DNA from: Candidatus Aminicenantota bacterium
GTDB lineage: Bacteria; Acidobacteriota; Aminicenantia; Aminicenantales; UBA4085
Reading direction: 5' to 3'
NCBI GenBank assembly: GCA_003141555.1
Contig: PLMN01000033.1
Span: 1-64,000, forward strand
Length of the DNA: 64,000 bases
In this document: piece by piece, positions 34,520 to 43,919 of the stretch
How the letters are laid out: the number at the start of each line of letters is the position of its first letter
Numbering within the stretch: position 1 is the stretch's first letter
Program-made: the position numbers and the translations under genes
Notes under the pieces: model-generated
What the model was told of the DNA's origin: nothing
Database searches by the model: none
Seen by the model: the letters and a program-made list of their open reading frames with translations, nothing else

Positions 34520-35527
34520 ATGACACCCATGAATCACGTCGAAAGGTTCCGGGCCGTGATGAATTTCCAGCCCGTGGATCGCCTGCCCCTCTGGGAATGG
34601 GCGATGTGGTGGGACAAGACGATCGAGCGCTGGCACGGCGAGGGCTTGCCGCGGGAGATGACCTTCGACCGGGTCTTCGATATCGCCCGCTGGTTCGGTC
34701 TGGACCCCTACCAGCAGTTCTGGTTCAGCACGACCCAGGCGACCATCGAAGCTACCCAGCATCACGTCGAGGGTGTCGTGGCCGGCATGGACGACTACCG
34801 CCGGATCAAGCCGCGACTCTTTCCGGACCATTCCCGGGCGATCGAGTCCATGCGCCCCTGGGGGGACCGACAAAAGCGGGGCGAGGCCGTGGTTTGGGCC
34901 ACGCTGGAGGGGTTTTTCTGGTTCCCGCGGACGCTGATGGACATCGAGAAGCTCAGCTATGCCTTCTACGACGAGCCCGAGCTCGTCCACGCGATCAACG
35001 GCGACCTCCTGGAATTCAATCTCGATCTGGTGCGCCGCATGGCCGCCGTCTGCCCGCCGACGTTCATGACCCTGGCCGAGGACATGAGCTACAACCTGGG
35101 GCCGATGATCTCCCAGGCGGTCTTCGAGGAGTTTTGCGCGCCTTACTACCGGCGCCTGATGGAGGCCCTGGACGAATACGGGATCATCCTGATCGTGGAC
35201 ACCGACGGAGACGTGACCCGGCTCGTCCCCTGGCTCGAGGCGGTGGGGGTGGCCGGCGTCCTGCCGCTCGAGCGGCAAGCCGGCGTCGACGGGCTGGCCC
35301 TACGGCGCCAGTTTCCCCGCCTCCGGATGGTCGGCCATTTCGACAAGATGGTCATGAACCGGGGCGAGGCGGCCATCCGGGCCGAATTCGAACGGATCCG
35401 GCCGCTCGCGAAAACCGGAGGGTTCATCCCCAGCGTCGACCACCAGACGCCCCCGGGCGTTTCCCTGGAGCAGTATCGCTCCTATCTTCGACTGTATGCC
35501 GATTTCGTAAAGATCGGGGAGGCTTGA
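34520..35527 (+). CDS. Uroporphyrinogen decarboxylase-like protein
   Basis: A 335-residue TIM-barrel protein of the UroD/MtaA/CmuA superfamily (MNHVERFRAVMNFQPVDRLPLWEW at the start). The C-terminal region has VDTDGDVTRLVPWLEAVG and VLPLE, which sit where methyltransferase members have a His-Cys zinc site. Those zinc ligands are not visible, so a corrinoid methyltransferase role is doubtful. It is not a heme-pathway UroD by context. The neighbour GH106 gene starts 1 nt after the stop, so the two are cotranscribed; many such UroD-like genes lie in carbohydrate clusters. The start could also be the ATG three codons later. Confidence 0.82.
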   Translation: MTPMNHVERFRAVMNFQPVDRLPLWEWAMWWDKTIERWHGEGLPREMTFDRVFDIARWFGLDPYQQFWFSTTQATIEATQHHVEGVVAGMDDYRRIKPRLFPDHSRAIESMRPWGDRQKRGEAVVWATLEGFFWFPRTLMDIEKLSYAFYDEPELVHAINGDLLEFNLDLVRRMAAVCPPTFMTLAEDMSYNLGPMISQAVFEEFCAPYYRRLMEALDEYGIILIVDTDGDVTRLVPWLEAVGVAGVLPLERQAGVDGLALRRQFPRLRMVGHFDKMVMNRGEAAIRAEFERIRPLAKTGGFIPSVDHQTPPGVSLEQYRSYLRLYADFVKIGEA

Positions 35528-35528
35528 A

Positions 35529-38500
35529 ATGAAAAGAAACGGAATCCGCTTTTGGATCCTGGGACTCGTCCTGGCCGCCGCCGCTTGCGGCCCGCGGCAG
35601 GCGTCCAAGCTGGAACAGGACTTCCTCCGGCCGCCCGCCTCGGCCCGGCCCTGGGTGTACTGGTTCTGGCTCGACGGCAACATCACCAAGCCGGGGATCA
35701 CCGCCGACCTGGAGGCCATGAAGACGGCCGGCATCGGCGGCGTGCTGATCATGGAAGTGGACCAGGGCGCCCCCAAGGGTCCGGCCCGCTTTGCCTCCCC
35801 CGCCTGGCGCGAGCTGTTCAAGTTCGTCGTCACCGAGGCCGCCCGGTTGGGCCTCGAGGTGAACATGAACAACGACGCCGGCTGGTGCGGCAGCGGCGGG
35901 CCGTGGATCACGCCCGCCCTGGCCCAGAAGAAAATGGTCTGGACGGAAACGGCCGTGGCCGGCGGGAAAAAGTTCGAGGGTCTGCTCCGTACGCCGCAGG
36001 CCGTCGCCGCCTGGTATCGCGATATCGCCGTCCTGGCCTTTCCCACCCCGGCCGGGGACGAGGTAAAGATGGCCGGGTCGGCGCCCCGGATTTCGGCCGC
36101 CCGCGCCGGAAGCGGGTTCGCCGCGGCGGCCCTCATGGACGGAAACCCCGCGACGAAAGTCGCGCTTCCGCCCCCCCAAAAGGACAAGCCCCAATTCCTC
36201 CAGCTCGATTTTGCCAGGCCTTTCCTGGCCCGCACGCTCTCCCTGTTTTTCGCCGGGCCGGACACGGCCCACGGCGCCCTGCAGGCCTCGGACGATGGTC
36301 GGACGTTCCGGACGATCCGCGAGTTCGATGCCGCGCCGCCCTCGCTCGTCCTGAATTTCGACGACGTCTCGGCCCGGTCGTACCGGGTGCTGTTCACAAA
36401 GAGCGAACCCGCGGCGGCGCAGCTGGCCGTCGCGGATATCGACCTCTCGCCGAAGTTCCGCATCGAAAACATCCTGGGCAAAGCGGCGTTCGTCCCGGTC
36501 CACGAGGTCCTGCCTGCCCAGAAAGCGCCGGCGGCCGCCGGGATGGCGATTCCCCGCGATCGGGTCATAGACCTCACCGCCCGCATGGACAAGGACGGCC
36601 GGCTCTCCTGGGACGCTCCGGAAGGATCCTGGACCGTTCTCCGCATCGGCTACACGCCGACCGGCAAGGACAACCATCCCGCTCCGCTCGAAGGCCGGGG
36701 CCTCGAATGCGACAAGCTCAACGTCCAGGGCGCCGATGCGATGTTCGCCGGCCTGATGGCCAAGCTGGCGGCCGACTCCAAGCCGCTCGTGGGGCAAGCC
36801 CTGGTTTCGACCCACATCGACAGCTGGGAGATCGGCTCCCAGAATTGGACCGAAGGATTCCGCGAGGAATTCCAAAAGAGGCGCGGCTACGACCTGCTGA
36901 ACTTCCTGCCGGTGATGACGGGCCGGATGGTGGACGGACTGGAGATCTCCGAGCGCTTCCTCTGGGACCTGAGGCAGACGGTCTCGGAGCTGGTGATCCA
37001 GAACTACGCCGGCCGGCTCAAGACCCTGGCCCATCAAAACGGCCTGCGCCTTTCAATCGAGGCCTATGACGCCCCCTGCGACGACATGACCTATGCCGGA
37101 GTGGCCGATGAGCCCATGGGCGAATTCTGGTCCTGGACGCGTCTCTCCGGCTCCTATTGGGATACCGAAATGACCTCAGCCGCCCATGTCTACGGGCAAA
37201 AGATCGTCGGCGCGGAGGCTTTCACCGCAACGGACGCCGAGAAATGGCAGGGCCATCCGGCCAACATTAAGGAGATGGGTGACTGGGCTTTCTGCGAAGG
37301 GATCAACCGGTTCGTCGTCCACCGCTACGCCTTGCAGCCGTGGGCCAACGCCGCGCCGGGCATGTCCATGGGGCCGTGGGGCCTCCATTACGAGCGGACC
37401 CAGACCTGGTGGGGCATGATCCCCGCCTGGCACGAATATCTGGCCCGCTGCCAGTCGCTCCTGCAACAGGGGCTCTTCGTGGCCGACATCTGCTGCCTGG
37501 AGCCGGAAGGGCTTCCCTTCCGGTTCATTCCCCCGGCCAGCGTGAGGGCGGATCAATTCGACCGCGGGCCCTACAATTTCGACGGCTGCACGCCGGAGGT
37601 TGTTCTGACCCGCATGTCGGTCAAGGACGGGAGGCTTGTCCTGCCCGACGGCATGAGCTACCGGGTGCTGGTCCTGCCGGAGAACGGGACGATGACGCCG
37701 GCCCTGCTGGCCCGGATCAAGGCGCTCGTGGAGGCGGGGGCGACGGTGATCGGCCCGAGGCCGGCCAAGTCGCCCAGCCTGAGCGGTTACCCGGCCTGCG
37801 ACGCCGAGGTCCAAAAGCTGGCCGCCGAGATTTGGGGCGACATCGACGGCCGGACCGTCACCGAGCATCGCCTCGGCCGGGGGCTGGTCGTATCGGGCCG
37901 GACCCCGGCCCAGGTCCTCGAAAAAATGGGGCTGGGCCCGGATTTCCGTTTCGAAGGCGATCCCGGGGTGAAGCCCCGCTACATCCATCGGACCATCGGC
38001 GATACCGAGGTGTATTTCACGGCCAACAAGACCGACCGGGCCGGCGACGTCGTCTGCTCCTTCCGCCTGACCGGCCGGCGGCCCGAGCTCTGGTACCCGG
38101 ACAGCGGGCGGATCGTCCCGACCGCGGCGTATGACGAGTCCGGCGGCTATGTGCGCGTGCCGATTCATTTCGACCCCGTCGGCTCGGTGTTCGTCGTGTT
38201 CAGGCCCGATCGGGCCGCGGAGCCGGGGCGGGTGACGTTCGTCCACCGAAACGACCAGCCGGTCCCGGCCGTGGAGATCACGCGAGCCGGGAGCGGAAGC
38301 CTGGCCGCGGTGATCGATCAGCCGGGCAGCTATGAGATCCGGACCGCGGATGGGAAGGGCCGGGTGCTCGGCGTCAAAGACGTCCCTGAGCCGCTGGAAA
38401 TCGCCGGCCCCTGGGACGTGAGCTTCGCCCCGAACCTGGGAGCGCCGGAGCGGACGACCTTCGACAAGCTGATCTCCTGGACGGAGAGCGGCGAGCCCGG

Positions 38501-38960
38501 CGTGAAATATTTCTCCGGCGCCGCGACTTATCGCAAGACGATCTCCGTCCCGGCGGGCCTCGTCGGACCCGGCCGCCGCTTCGTCCTCGATCTCGGCCGG
38601 GTGGCCGTCATGGCCGAGGTCACGCTCAACGGCCGGGACCTCGGCGTCCTTTGGAAGGCCCCCTTTCGCGTGGACGCGACCCCGGCCCTCCGGGCCGGCG
38701 ACAACGCGCTCGAGGTGAAGGTCGCCAACCTCTGGATCAACCGGCAAATCGGCGATGAGATGCTGCCCGAGGACAGCGAGCGCAATCCGGACGGCACCCT
38801 TAAAGCCTGGCCGCAATGGCTCTTGGACGGCAAGCCCAGCCCCACCGGCCGGATCTCCTTCACCAGCTGGCGGCTGTGGAAGAAATCCGATCCGCTGGTG
38901 GAATCGGGATTGCTGGGTCCGGTCGTCGTCCGGCCGGCGGTCGAAGTTCGTTTTAAATGA
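35529..38960 (+). CDS. GH106-type alpha-L-rhamnosidase, lipoprotein
   Basis: A 1143-residue exported glycoside hydrolase. The signal peptide ends in a lipobox (LAAAACG), so it is probably surface- or periplasm-anchored. The N-terminal catalytic barrel shows the GH106 look (RPWVYWFWLDGNITKPGI, TADLEAMKTAGIGGVLIMEV, STHIDSWEIGSQNWTEGF). A discoidin-like insert (about 190-310) and a C-terminal beta-sandwich with RRFVLDLGRVAVMAEVTLNG follow. Removal of terminal alpha-L-rhamnose from plant or algal polymers is the family activity. The opposite-strand neighbour is a GH78-type enzyme with the same sugar specificity. Confidence 0.9.
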   Translation: MKRNGIRFWILGLVLAAAACGPRQASKLEQDFLRPPASARPWVYWFWLDGNITKPGITADLEAMKTAGIGGVLIMEVDQGAPKGPARFASPAWRELFKFVVTEAARLGLEVNMNNDAGWCGSGGPWITPALAQKKMVWTETAVAGGKKFEGLLRTPQAVAAWYRDIAVLAFPTPAGDEVKMAGSAPRISAARAGSGFAAAALMDGNPATKVALPPPQKDKPQFLQLDFARPFLARTLSLFFAGPDTAHGALQASDDGRTFRTIREFDAAPPSLVLNFDDVSARSYRVLFTKSEPAAAQLAVADIDLSPKFRIENILGKAAFVPVHEVLPAQKAPAAAGMAIPRDRVIDLTARMDKDGRLSWDAPEGSWTVLRIGYTPTGKDNHPAPLEGRGLECDKLNVQGADAMFAGLMAKLAADSKPLVGQALVSTHIDSWEIGSQNWTEGFREEFQKRRGYDLLNFLPVMTGRMVDGLEISERFLWDLRQTVSELVIQNYAGRLKTLAHQNGLRLSIEAYDAPCDDMTYAGVADEPMGEFWSWTRLSGSYWDTEMTSAAHVYGQKIVGAEAFTATDAEKWQGHPANIKEMGDWAFCEGINRFVVHRYALQPWANAAPGMSMGPWGLHYERTQTWWGMIPAWHEYLARCQSLLQQGLFVADICCLEPEGLPFRFIPPASVRADQFDRGPYNFDGCTPEVVLTRMSVKDGRLVLPDGMSYRVLVLPENGTMTPALLARIKALVEAGATVIGPRPAKSPSLSGYPACDAEVQKLAAEIWGDIDGRTVTEHRLGRGLVVSGRTPAQVLEKMGLGPDFRFEGDPGVKPRYIHRTIGDTEVYFTANKTDRAGDVVCSFRLTGRRPELWYPDSGRIVPTAAYDESGGYVRVPIHFDPVGSVFVVFRPDRAAEPGRVTFVHRNDQPVPAVEITRAGSGSLAAVIDQPGSYEIRTADGKGRVLGVKDVPEPLEIAGPWDVSFAPNLGAPERTTFDKLISWTESGEPGVKYFSGAATYRKTISVPAGLVGPGRRFVLDLGRVAVMAEVTLNGRDLGVLWKAPFRVDATPALRAGDNALEVKVANLWINRQIGDEMLPEDSERNPDGTLKAWPQWLLDGKPSPTGRISFTSWRLWKKSDPLVESGLLGPVVVRPAVEVRFK

Positions 38961-38982
38961 AGAGGCCCGGTGGGACGCCGGA

Positions 38983-41409
38983 TCAGCTCACGACCTTGAT
39001 GCCGGGCGGGACGTTGTAAGAGATCTGGAGCTTCCCGACCGTCTTTTTCCACGCGACGTGGATTTCTCCGAGGGGCGTGGGAACCGTGCCCTCGGCCCAC
39101 TCGAGGTTCCCGGCCTGGGGAACGATCCGGATCTCCCGCCAGCCCGGGGCGGCGGGCTGAATTCCCAGGACATACGCGGGCAGCTGGGCCGTCGGCCCGG
39201 CTCCCCAGCCGTGGCAAAAGCTGGTGTTGGCGTCCAGGGAGAAGTGTTCAGCGAACGTCCCGCCTGCGCCGAGGGGAATCCAGTTGTCTTTCAGGTAAGC
39301 CAGCGCTTCGCCGGCCAAGCCCGTCTCGAACAGGGCCTGGACCATTAGAAATCCTGAGCCGGGAGTGCCGATGGGCACGATCCCGCCGGTCATCGGCTTG
39401 AACCCCGGCTTCAGACGGTAATCTCCGCTCGTCCGGGGAAGGAGCTTGGCCGGATCCAGAATCCGCCGCAGGAGCGCTCGCGCCGGCTCGCCCTTGACCG
39501 CGCCGGACCAGACGGCCATGACATTGGCCAGCTGGCTACGAACCGGGCTGGGCTGGCCGTCGTAGACGGAGTCGATGAAGAGGCCTTCCTTCTCCCGCCA
39601 GAATGCCTTCCGATAGGCTTTTTCGATCTCCTCGGACCGCTTTTCCAAGTTCGAAGCGACGTCCGCTTTCCCCAATAACCTGGCCAGGACGGCCATTTTC
39701 TTATGCATCCTCAAGTAGATGGCATTATTGCAGGAGGATACGCCTCCGATGTCCATGGCCGACCAATCCAGATACGTCCCCCAGCCCGGCCATTTCTCGT
39801 TGACCAGCCCTTCGGGCGTCAGGAATTGGGAGATGATCTCGAATTGCTTCATCACGGTCGGGAACAGGGCTTCGGCGGCCGCCCGGTCGCCGCTGTGAAG
39901 ATAATAGTCGCAGACCGAATTCACGTACCCCATGGTGTAGCTGACCAGCATGGGGTCGTAATCGCAGGGAGCGAAACCCTTGATGGCGCCGTTCAACACC
40001 CCGGTCGTACTCGTGTTTTGGGCCAGGAGGAAGAGTCCCTTCCGCCACAGATCGGTGATGCCGTAGCCGTAGACGCTGCAGGGGGCCTCCACGGCCAGAT
40101 CCATCCACATCACCCTTTCCCGCGACGGACAGTCGACGTAGGTGTCGAGCATGCACAGGCGCGTTGTCAGAAGGCCGACTCGATAGAGCTTCTCCAGGGC
40201 CTCGTCGGACGAGCGAAAGGTGCCGGCGGCGGGAACCGGGTAAGTCCGCTCCTCAACCCGCGCCCCGCTGAGAGTCAGGCCGCCCAGGCCGGCCGCGGCG
40301 TCGATGAGCAGGTAGCGGAATCCGCGGGCGCCGAAGACATCGATCTCCGGCTGGTTATCCTTTAAATAATAGCGGTCGGCGAAATGGACATACGTCCGGC
40401 GTGGATTCGGCAGGCCGTCGCGGTCGAGAGTCTCGTCGTAGCCGATGTCGATCTTCTGGCCGGCCCGGGCCGCCGAAAGGGAGAGCCGGAGGTGTCCCGT
40501 CACTTCCCGTCCGAAATCGACGATGACGAACTCGTGCTCTTTCCCGGCGGCCAGCCGGACCGGCCATTGGAGCCGTTCGGCCGGGGCTTTCACCCGCCGG
40601 CGGGCGGCCATCTCCACGGCCACGGTGATGTCCTCTTCGGTCTCGTTCAGAGGCCCGGCCTGGTAGCTCCCGCGCGAAACGAGGGCGCGGGCTTCAACCA
40701 GCGCGGAAGCGAGGCGCGGGATATCGCGCGGGATGAGACGGACCCAAGGCGCGCAGCCGGCGGGCCCGATGACCTCGGCCGACGGCCATTCGCGGTCGTC
40801 GAAGCCGGGGGTCTCCCAGCCGTCGGGGACCTGACGGGTGTCGCAGACCTCATAGAAGCCGAAATGGGACATCATGACCGGCAGGAACTGGCGGTAGGCC
40901 AGGGCCGGCGTCGTTTTCCAGGTCGCATCGCTGATGATCTTTTCGCCGGAGGCGGCCGTCACTTCGACGAACAACCCCGGCCGCGAGCGCATGGAGGTCG
41001 CGCAGACCTGGCCGACGTGGTGGACGAGGACGGCCAGAACATGGCGCCCAGGACCGGCCGGGATTTTGATCGTGTCGTAGGTCTTGTAGGAGATCTCCGA
41101 AGGAGCGGTGCCGCGGTCGAGCGCTCGCCCGTCCAGGAAGAGTTGATAGACGTTATCCGCGGCGATGTCGATGATGAGCGGGCCGGGCGCCTCGAACGTC
41201 TTGCGGAAATACGCGTAGCTGTTGCGTCCTTCGTATCCGGCGCTCGCCGGGACCCATATCCAGTTGGCCCGGAAATCGGTCCGGGGAGGCCGCGGGCTGA
41301 GCCGGTTGTCGAGCTGATCGCCCGGCCGGGAAAAGGCCCCGGCTGCGCCGGCGGCTAAGAATATAAGGAGAAGAACAATCGTCTTTCGCCATCCGCCATT
41401 CTTGAGCAT
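38983..41409 (-). CDS. GH78-type alpha-L-rhamnosidase, secreted
   Basis: An 808-residue exported enzyme with signal peptide KTIVLLLIFLAAGAAGAFS. It has N-terminal beta domains (WIWVPASAGYEGRNSYAYFRK, rhamnosidase-N-like), a linker sandwich (VDFGREVTGHLRLSLSAA), and the (alpha/alpha)6 catalytic barrel from about residue 410 (TYVDCPSRERVMWMDLAVEA). The general-acid glutamate region DCPSRER is kept, but the usual following W-x-GD is replaced by WMDLAVEA, a divergence to check. The C-terminal domain ends with GEIHVAWKKT. AAGGAGA precedes the ATG. It is convergent with the GH106 gene (22-nt gap). Confidence 0.88.
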   Translation of the reverse strand: MLKNGGWRKTIVLLLIFLAAGAAGAFSRPGDQLDNRLSPRPPRTDFRANWIWVPASAGYEGRNSYAYFRKTFEAPGPLIIDIAADNVYQLFLDGRALDRGTAPSEISYKTYDTIKIPAGPGRHVLAVLVHHVGQVCATSMRSRPGLFVEVTAASGEKIISDATWKTTPALAYRQFLPVMMSHFGFYEVCDTRQVPDGWETPGFDDREWPSAEVIGPAGCAPWVRLIPRDIPRLASALVEARALVSRGSYQAGPLNETEEDITVAVEMAARRRVKAPAERLQWPVRLAAGKEHEFVIVDFGREVTGHLRLSLSAARAGQKIDIGYDETLDRDGLPNPRRTYVHFADRYYLKDNQPEIDVFGARGFRYLLIDAAAGLGGLTLSGARVEERTYPVPAAGTFRSSDEALEKLYRVGLLTTRLCMLDTYVDCPSRERVMWMDLAVEAPCSVYGYGITDLWRKGLFLLAQNTSTTGVLNGAIKGFAPCDYDPMLVSYTMGYVNSVCDYYLHSGDRAAAEALFPTVMKQFEIISQFLTPEGLVNEKWPGWGTYLDWSAMDIGGVSSCNNAIYLRMHKKMAVLARLLGKADVASNLEKRSEEIEKAYRKAFWREKEGLFIDSVYDGQPSPVRSQLANVMAVWSGAVKGEPARALLRRILDPAKLLPRTSGDYRLKPGFKPMTGGIVPIGTPGSGFLMVQALFETGLAGEALAYLKDNWIPLGAGGTFAEHFSLDANTSFCHGWGAGPTAQLPAYVLGIQPAAPGWREIRIVPQAGNLEWAEGTVPTPLGEIHVAWKKTVGKLQISYNVPPGIKVVS

Positions 41410-41438
41410 TCGCCGTCTCCTTTGGTGCCTAGGGCCTC

Positions 41439-41467
41439 ATTTTAGGTTGAACAAAGGCAATTGACAA
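41439..41467 (-). promoter_or_regulatory. Promoter of the GH78-type gene
   Basis: On the minus strand TTGTCA (41467-41462), 17 bp, TAAAAT (41444-41439). The leader would be about 25 nt. Confidence 0.65.
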
Positions 41468-41525
41468 CAAGAGCCTTCCCTTCCGGGGCTCGACGCGGCG
41501 GCTTCCTTCGACTATCATTCATTCC

Positions 41526-43907
41526 ATGAGACGCAGACGATCGTGTTCCTGGAGCCTGTTGGGCCGCCGGGCTTTGCTTTCGATCGCGGCGGTCGTCTGC
41601 TTCGGCCTCCTGATCGCGGCATCCCGCGGAGAAACGCTCGATGAAATCTTCGCCCGCAAGATCGCTTATACGACGGCCAGCCCGTTCTACAAGGAGCTCC
41701 ACACGCCCCATCTCCGAAACTTCCCGCCCCAGCCCCAGCGTGTGGGGCCGGACGAATTTCCAATCGACGGGAGCTGGTCCATCCGCGTTGAAGGAACGAT
41801 CGAACCCCCCGGCCCCTTCGCCGTCGAGGAGCTGCGGAGCTTCTTCAAGGACGCCGGTGGAATCGGCCTCGCGGAAGGCGGAACCGAAAAGGCAATCGTC
41901 CTCCGCATCGCCGGACGAGCCGCGAGCCGGATCGAGGCCGAAAGCTACGTCCTCGAGGCGCGCCCGGGCCGCGTCGAAATCACCAGCCCTTCCTGGCGCG
42001 GCGTCCTCTACGGAGTCTATTTCCTCGAGCAGGTTCTGCTCGAACGCGGCGCTCCGGTCCTTTCCCCCCGCCATGACGAGCGCCGGCCCGTTTACGACGT
42101 GCGCATGTTCGGCGACGTCTATGGAACGTTCACCGTCAGCGGACTGCGAATTGCCCGCCCGGTCAACCGGGACACGTTCTCGGCCCTCAGCCGCTTCGGG
42201 GCCAACGCCACGTTTACGTTCGTCCAGCTGGGCGATTACCTGGATGGATCGGTCTATCCCGAGCTGGCTAACCCCGACCGGGAGAAGAACCTGACCGAGC
42301 TGGCCCGCCTGGCCGAGCTGGCTAAATCGGCAGGGCTCGACCTCTATTTGGATGCCTACAATCCCAAGCTGCCCGAAGACCACCCGGTCTTTCGGGCCCA
42401 CCCGAACGCCCGGGGCGCCCATCAATTCGGCGACAAGATCCGCAGCCTCTGCTCTTCGGACCCGGAGACGCTGAAGTTCATCGCCGATTCCTGGGCGGAC
42501 GTCTTCCGCCGCGTGCCCGCGCTCGGGGGGATGGTGGCCATCATCGGGGGCGAGGGCTTCTACCACTGCTACATGCGGGCCGGGAAGGACGGACCGGACT
42601 GCCCGCGCTGCCGGGAACGGGAGCCGGAAGACGTCGTGGCCGGCTTGACCAACGCCGTGTTCCGGGCCATCCGGAAGGTCAAGCCGGACGCGGAGCTCCT
42701 AGCCTGGCCCTACTCGGCCTTCATCTGGTCCAGGGATCCTTTCCAGCTCGGCCTGATCGGGAAGCTCGATCCCGGAATCCAGATCGTCCCCGAAATCGAC
42801 AAGGATTATCTCTATCAGAAAGACGGCTACACCAAGAACATCTGGGACTACTCGATCGACTTCCTCGGGCCCAGCGACCGCTACAGGGCGATGTCGGAGG
42901 CCGCGCGGCGGCGCGGGCTCAAGGTCTGCTGCAAAACCGAAACCGCCGTTTCGATGGAGATGAACGGCGTTCCTTTCCTTCCGGCCTTGAAGCGCTGGGG
43001 CGATCGCGCCTCCGTCATTCGGGCGGAAAAGCCGGATTCGATCTTCTACGCCTACGACATCGCCGGCTTTGCCCGCTCCCGGCCGGAGGAGCTGGCCGGA
43101 CTGCTGAGCTGGTCGCCCGCCGGGACCCCGGAGGCGGAGATCCGGGCGATGGCCCGCCGCGACTTCGGCCCGGCGGCCGCGGACGGGGTCGTCGAGGCCT
43201 GGGCGGATTTCAGCGAAGCGCTCGGGCACACGTCCTATCTGACCCACGGCTATTACATGGGGCCGAGCTTCATCGCCCCCGGCCAGCCCCTGATGCTGAA
43301 AGAAGATCAAATGCCCCGCGAATTGTCCGGCCGGTTCTTTTACCTGGCCGAGACCGACTTGTCCGAGGGGACCTCCGAGGCGTTGCGGCTCCGGCCGATT
43401 TACGCCGCGGACGTCAAGGCATCGCCGGCCGAAACCGCGGACATGGAAAAAGCGGCCATGCTTTGGGACGGGGGAGTGGCCAAGCTCTCCTCGGCCCTGA
43501 GCGTCGTCCAGGCACCGTATCGGAGCGAGCTCGGCCGCGAGCTCGACATGGCGGCCTATTTAGGGACGGCCTTCCGGGCCGTCGTCGACTCCGACAGGTT
43601 CTTCGGCCTCCGGCGGCGCTTTGAAGAGCTCCTCAAGGCGTCCCCGAAAACGGAAGCCTCCCGCCGCGAGGCCCCGGCCGTCCTCGACGAGATGGAGCGG
43701 ATCGCCGCGTCGGACCTGGCCAACGCCAGGCGGGGATTGGCGATCGCCAAGCGGGACCCGCGGCTCGACCTGGCGGTCCGGCTCGATCTTGATTATCCGT
43801 CTCTCACTTCGATCATCGAGGCGAAAATCCGATATGCCGAAACCGCCGTCCGGCGGCAATTCGCGGAGGCGCGGGCGGAGGCGCAGGGATCCTCCCGCGG
43901 AAAATAA
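41526..43907 (+). CDS. Secreted glycoside-hydrolase-like protein
   Basis: A 793-residue exported protein. The N-terminus has a signal-anchor (LLSIAAVVCFGLLIAASRG). Residues about 75-190 look like the beta-hexosaminidase N-terminal domain shared by GH20/GH67-type enzymes (AVEELRSFFKDAGG, ITSPSWRGVLYGVYFLEQVL). A TIM-barrel-like region follows (NATFTFVQLGDYLDG, DLYLDAYNPKLPEDHP, MVAIIGGEGFYHCYM) with acidic candidates. The C-terminal 200 residues are helical. I cannot assign the substrate. No ribosome binding site is visible before the ATG. The peptidase gene follows 12 nt downstream. Confidence 0.78.
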   Translation: MRRRRSCSWSLLGRRALLSIAAVVCFGLLIAASRGETLDEIFARKIAYTTASPFYKELHTPHLRNFPPQPQRVGPDEFPIDGSWSIRVEGTIEPPGPFAVEELRSFFKDAGGIGLAEGGTEKAIVLRIAGRAASRIEAESYVLEARPGRVEITSPSWRGVLYGVYFLEQVLLERGAPVLSPRHDERRPVYDVRMFGDVYGTFTVSGLRIARPVNRDTFSALSRFGANATFTFVQLGDYLDGSVYPELANPDREKNLTELARLAELAKSAGLDLYLDAYNPKLPEDHPVFRAHPNARGAHQFGDKIRSLCSSDPETLKFIADSWADVFRRVPALGGMVAIIGGEGFYHCYMRAGKDGPDCPRCREREPEDVVAGLTNAVFRAIRKVKPDAELLAWPYSAFIWSRDPFQLGLIGKLDPGIQIVPEIDKDYLYQKDGYTKNIWDYSIDFLGPSDRYRAMSEAARRRGLKVCCKTETAVSMEMNGVPFLPALKRWGDRASVIRAEKPDSIFYAYDIAGFARSRPEELAGLLSWSPAGTPEAEIRAMARRDFGPAAADGVVEAWADFSEALGHTSYLTHGYYMGPSFIAPGQPLMLKEDQMPRELSGRFFYLAETDLSEGTSEALRLRPIYAADVKASPAETADMEKAAMLWDGGVAKLSSALSVVQAPYRSELGRELDMAAYLGTAFRAVVDSDRFFGLRRRFEELLKASPKTEASRREAPAVLDEMERIAASDLANARRGLAIAKRDPRLDLAVRLDLDYPSLTSIIEAKIRYAETAVRRQFAEARAEAQGSSRGK

Positions 43908-43919
43908 AGGAGGTGTTTC

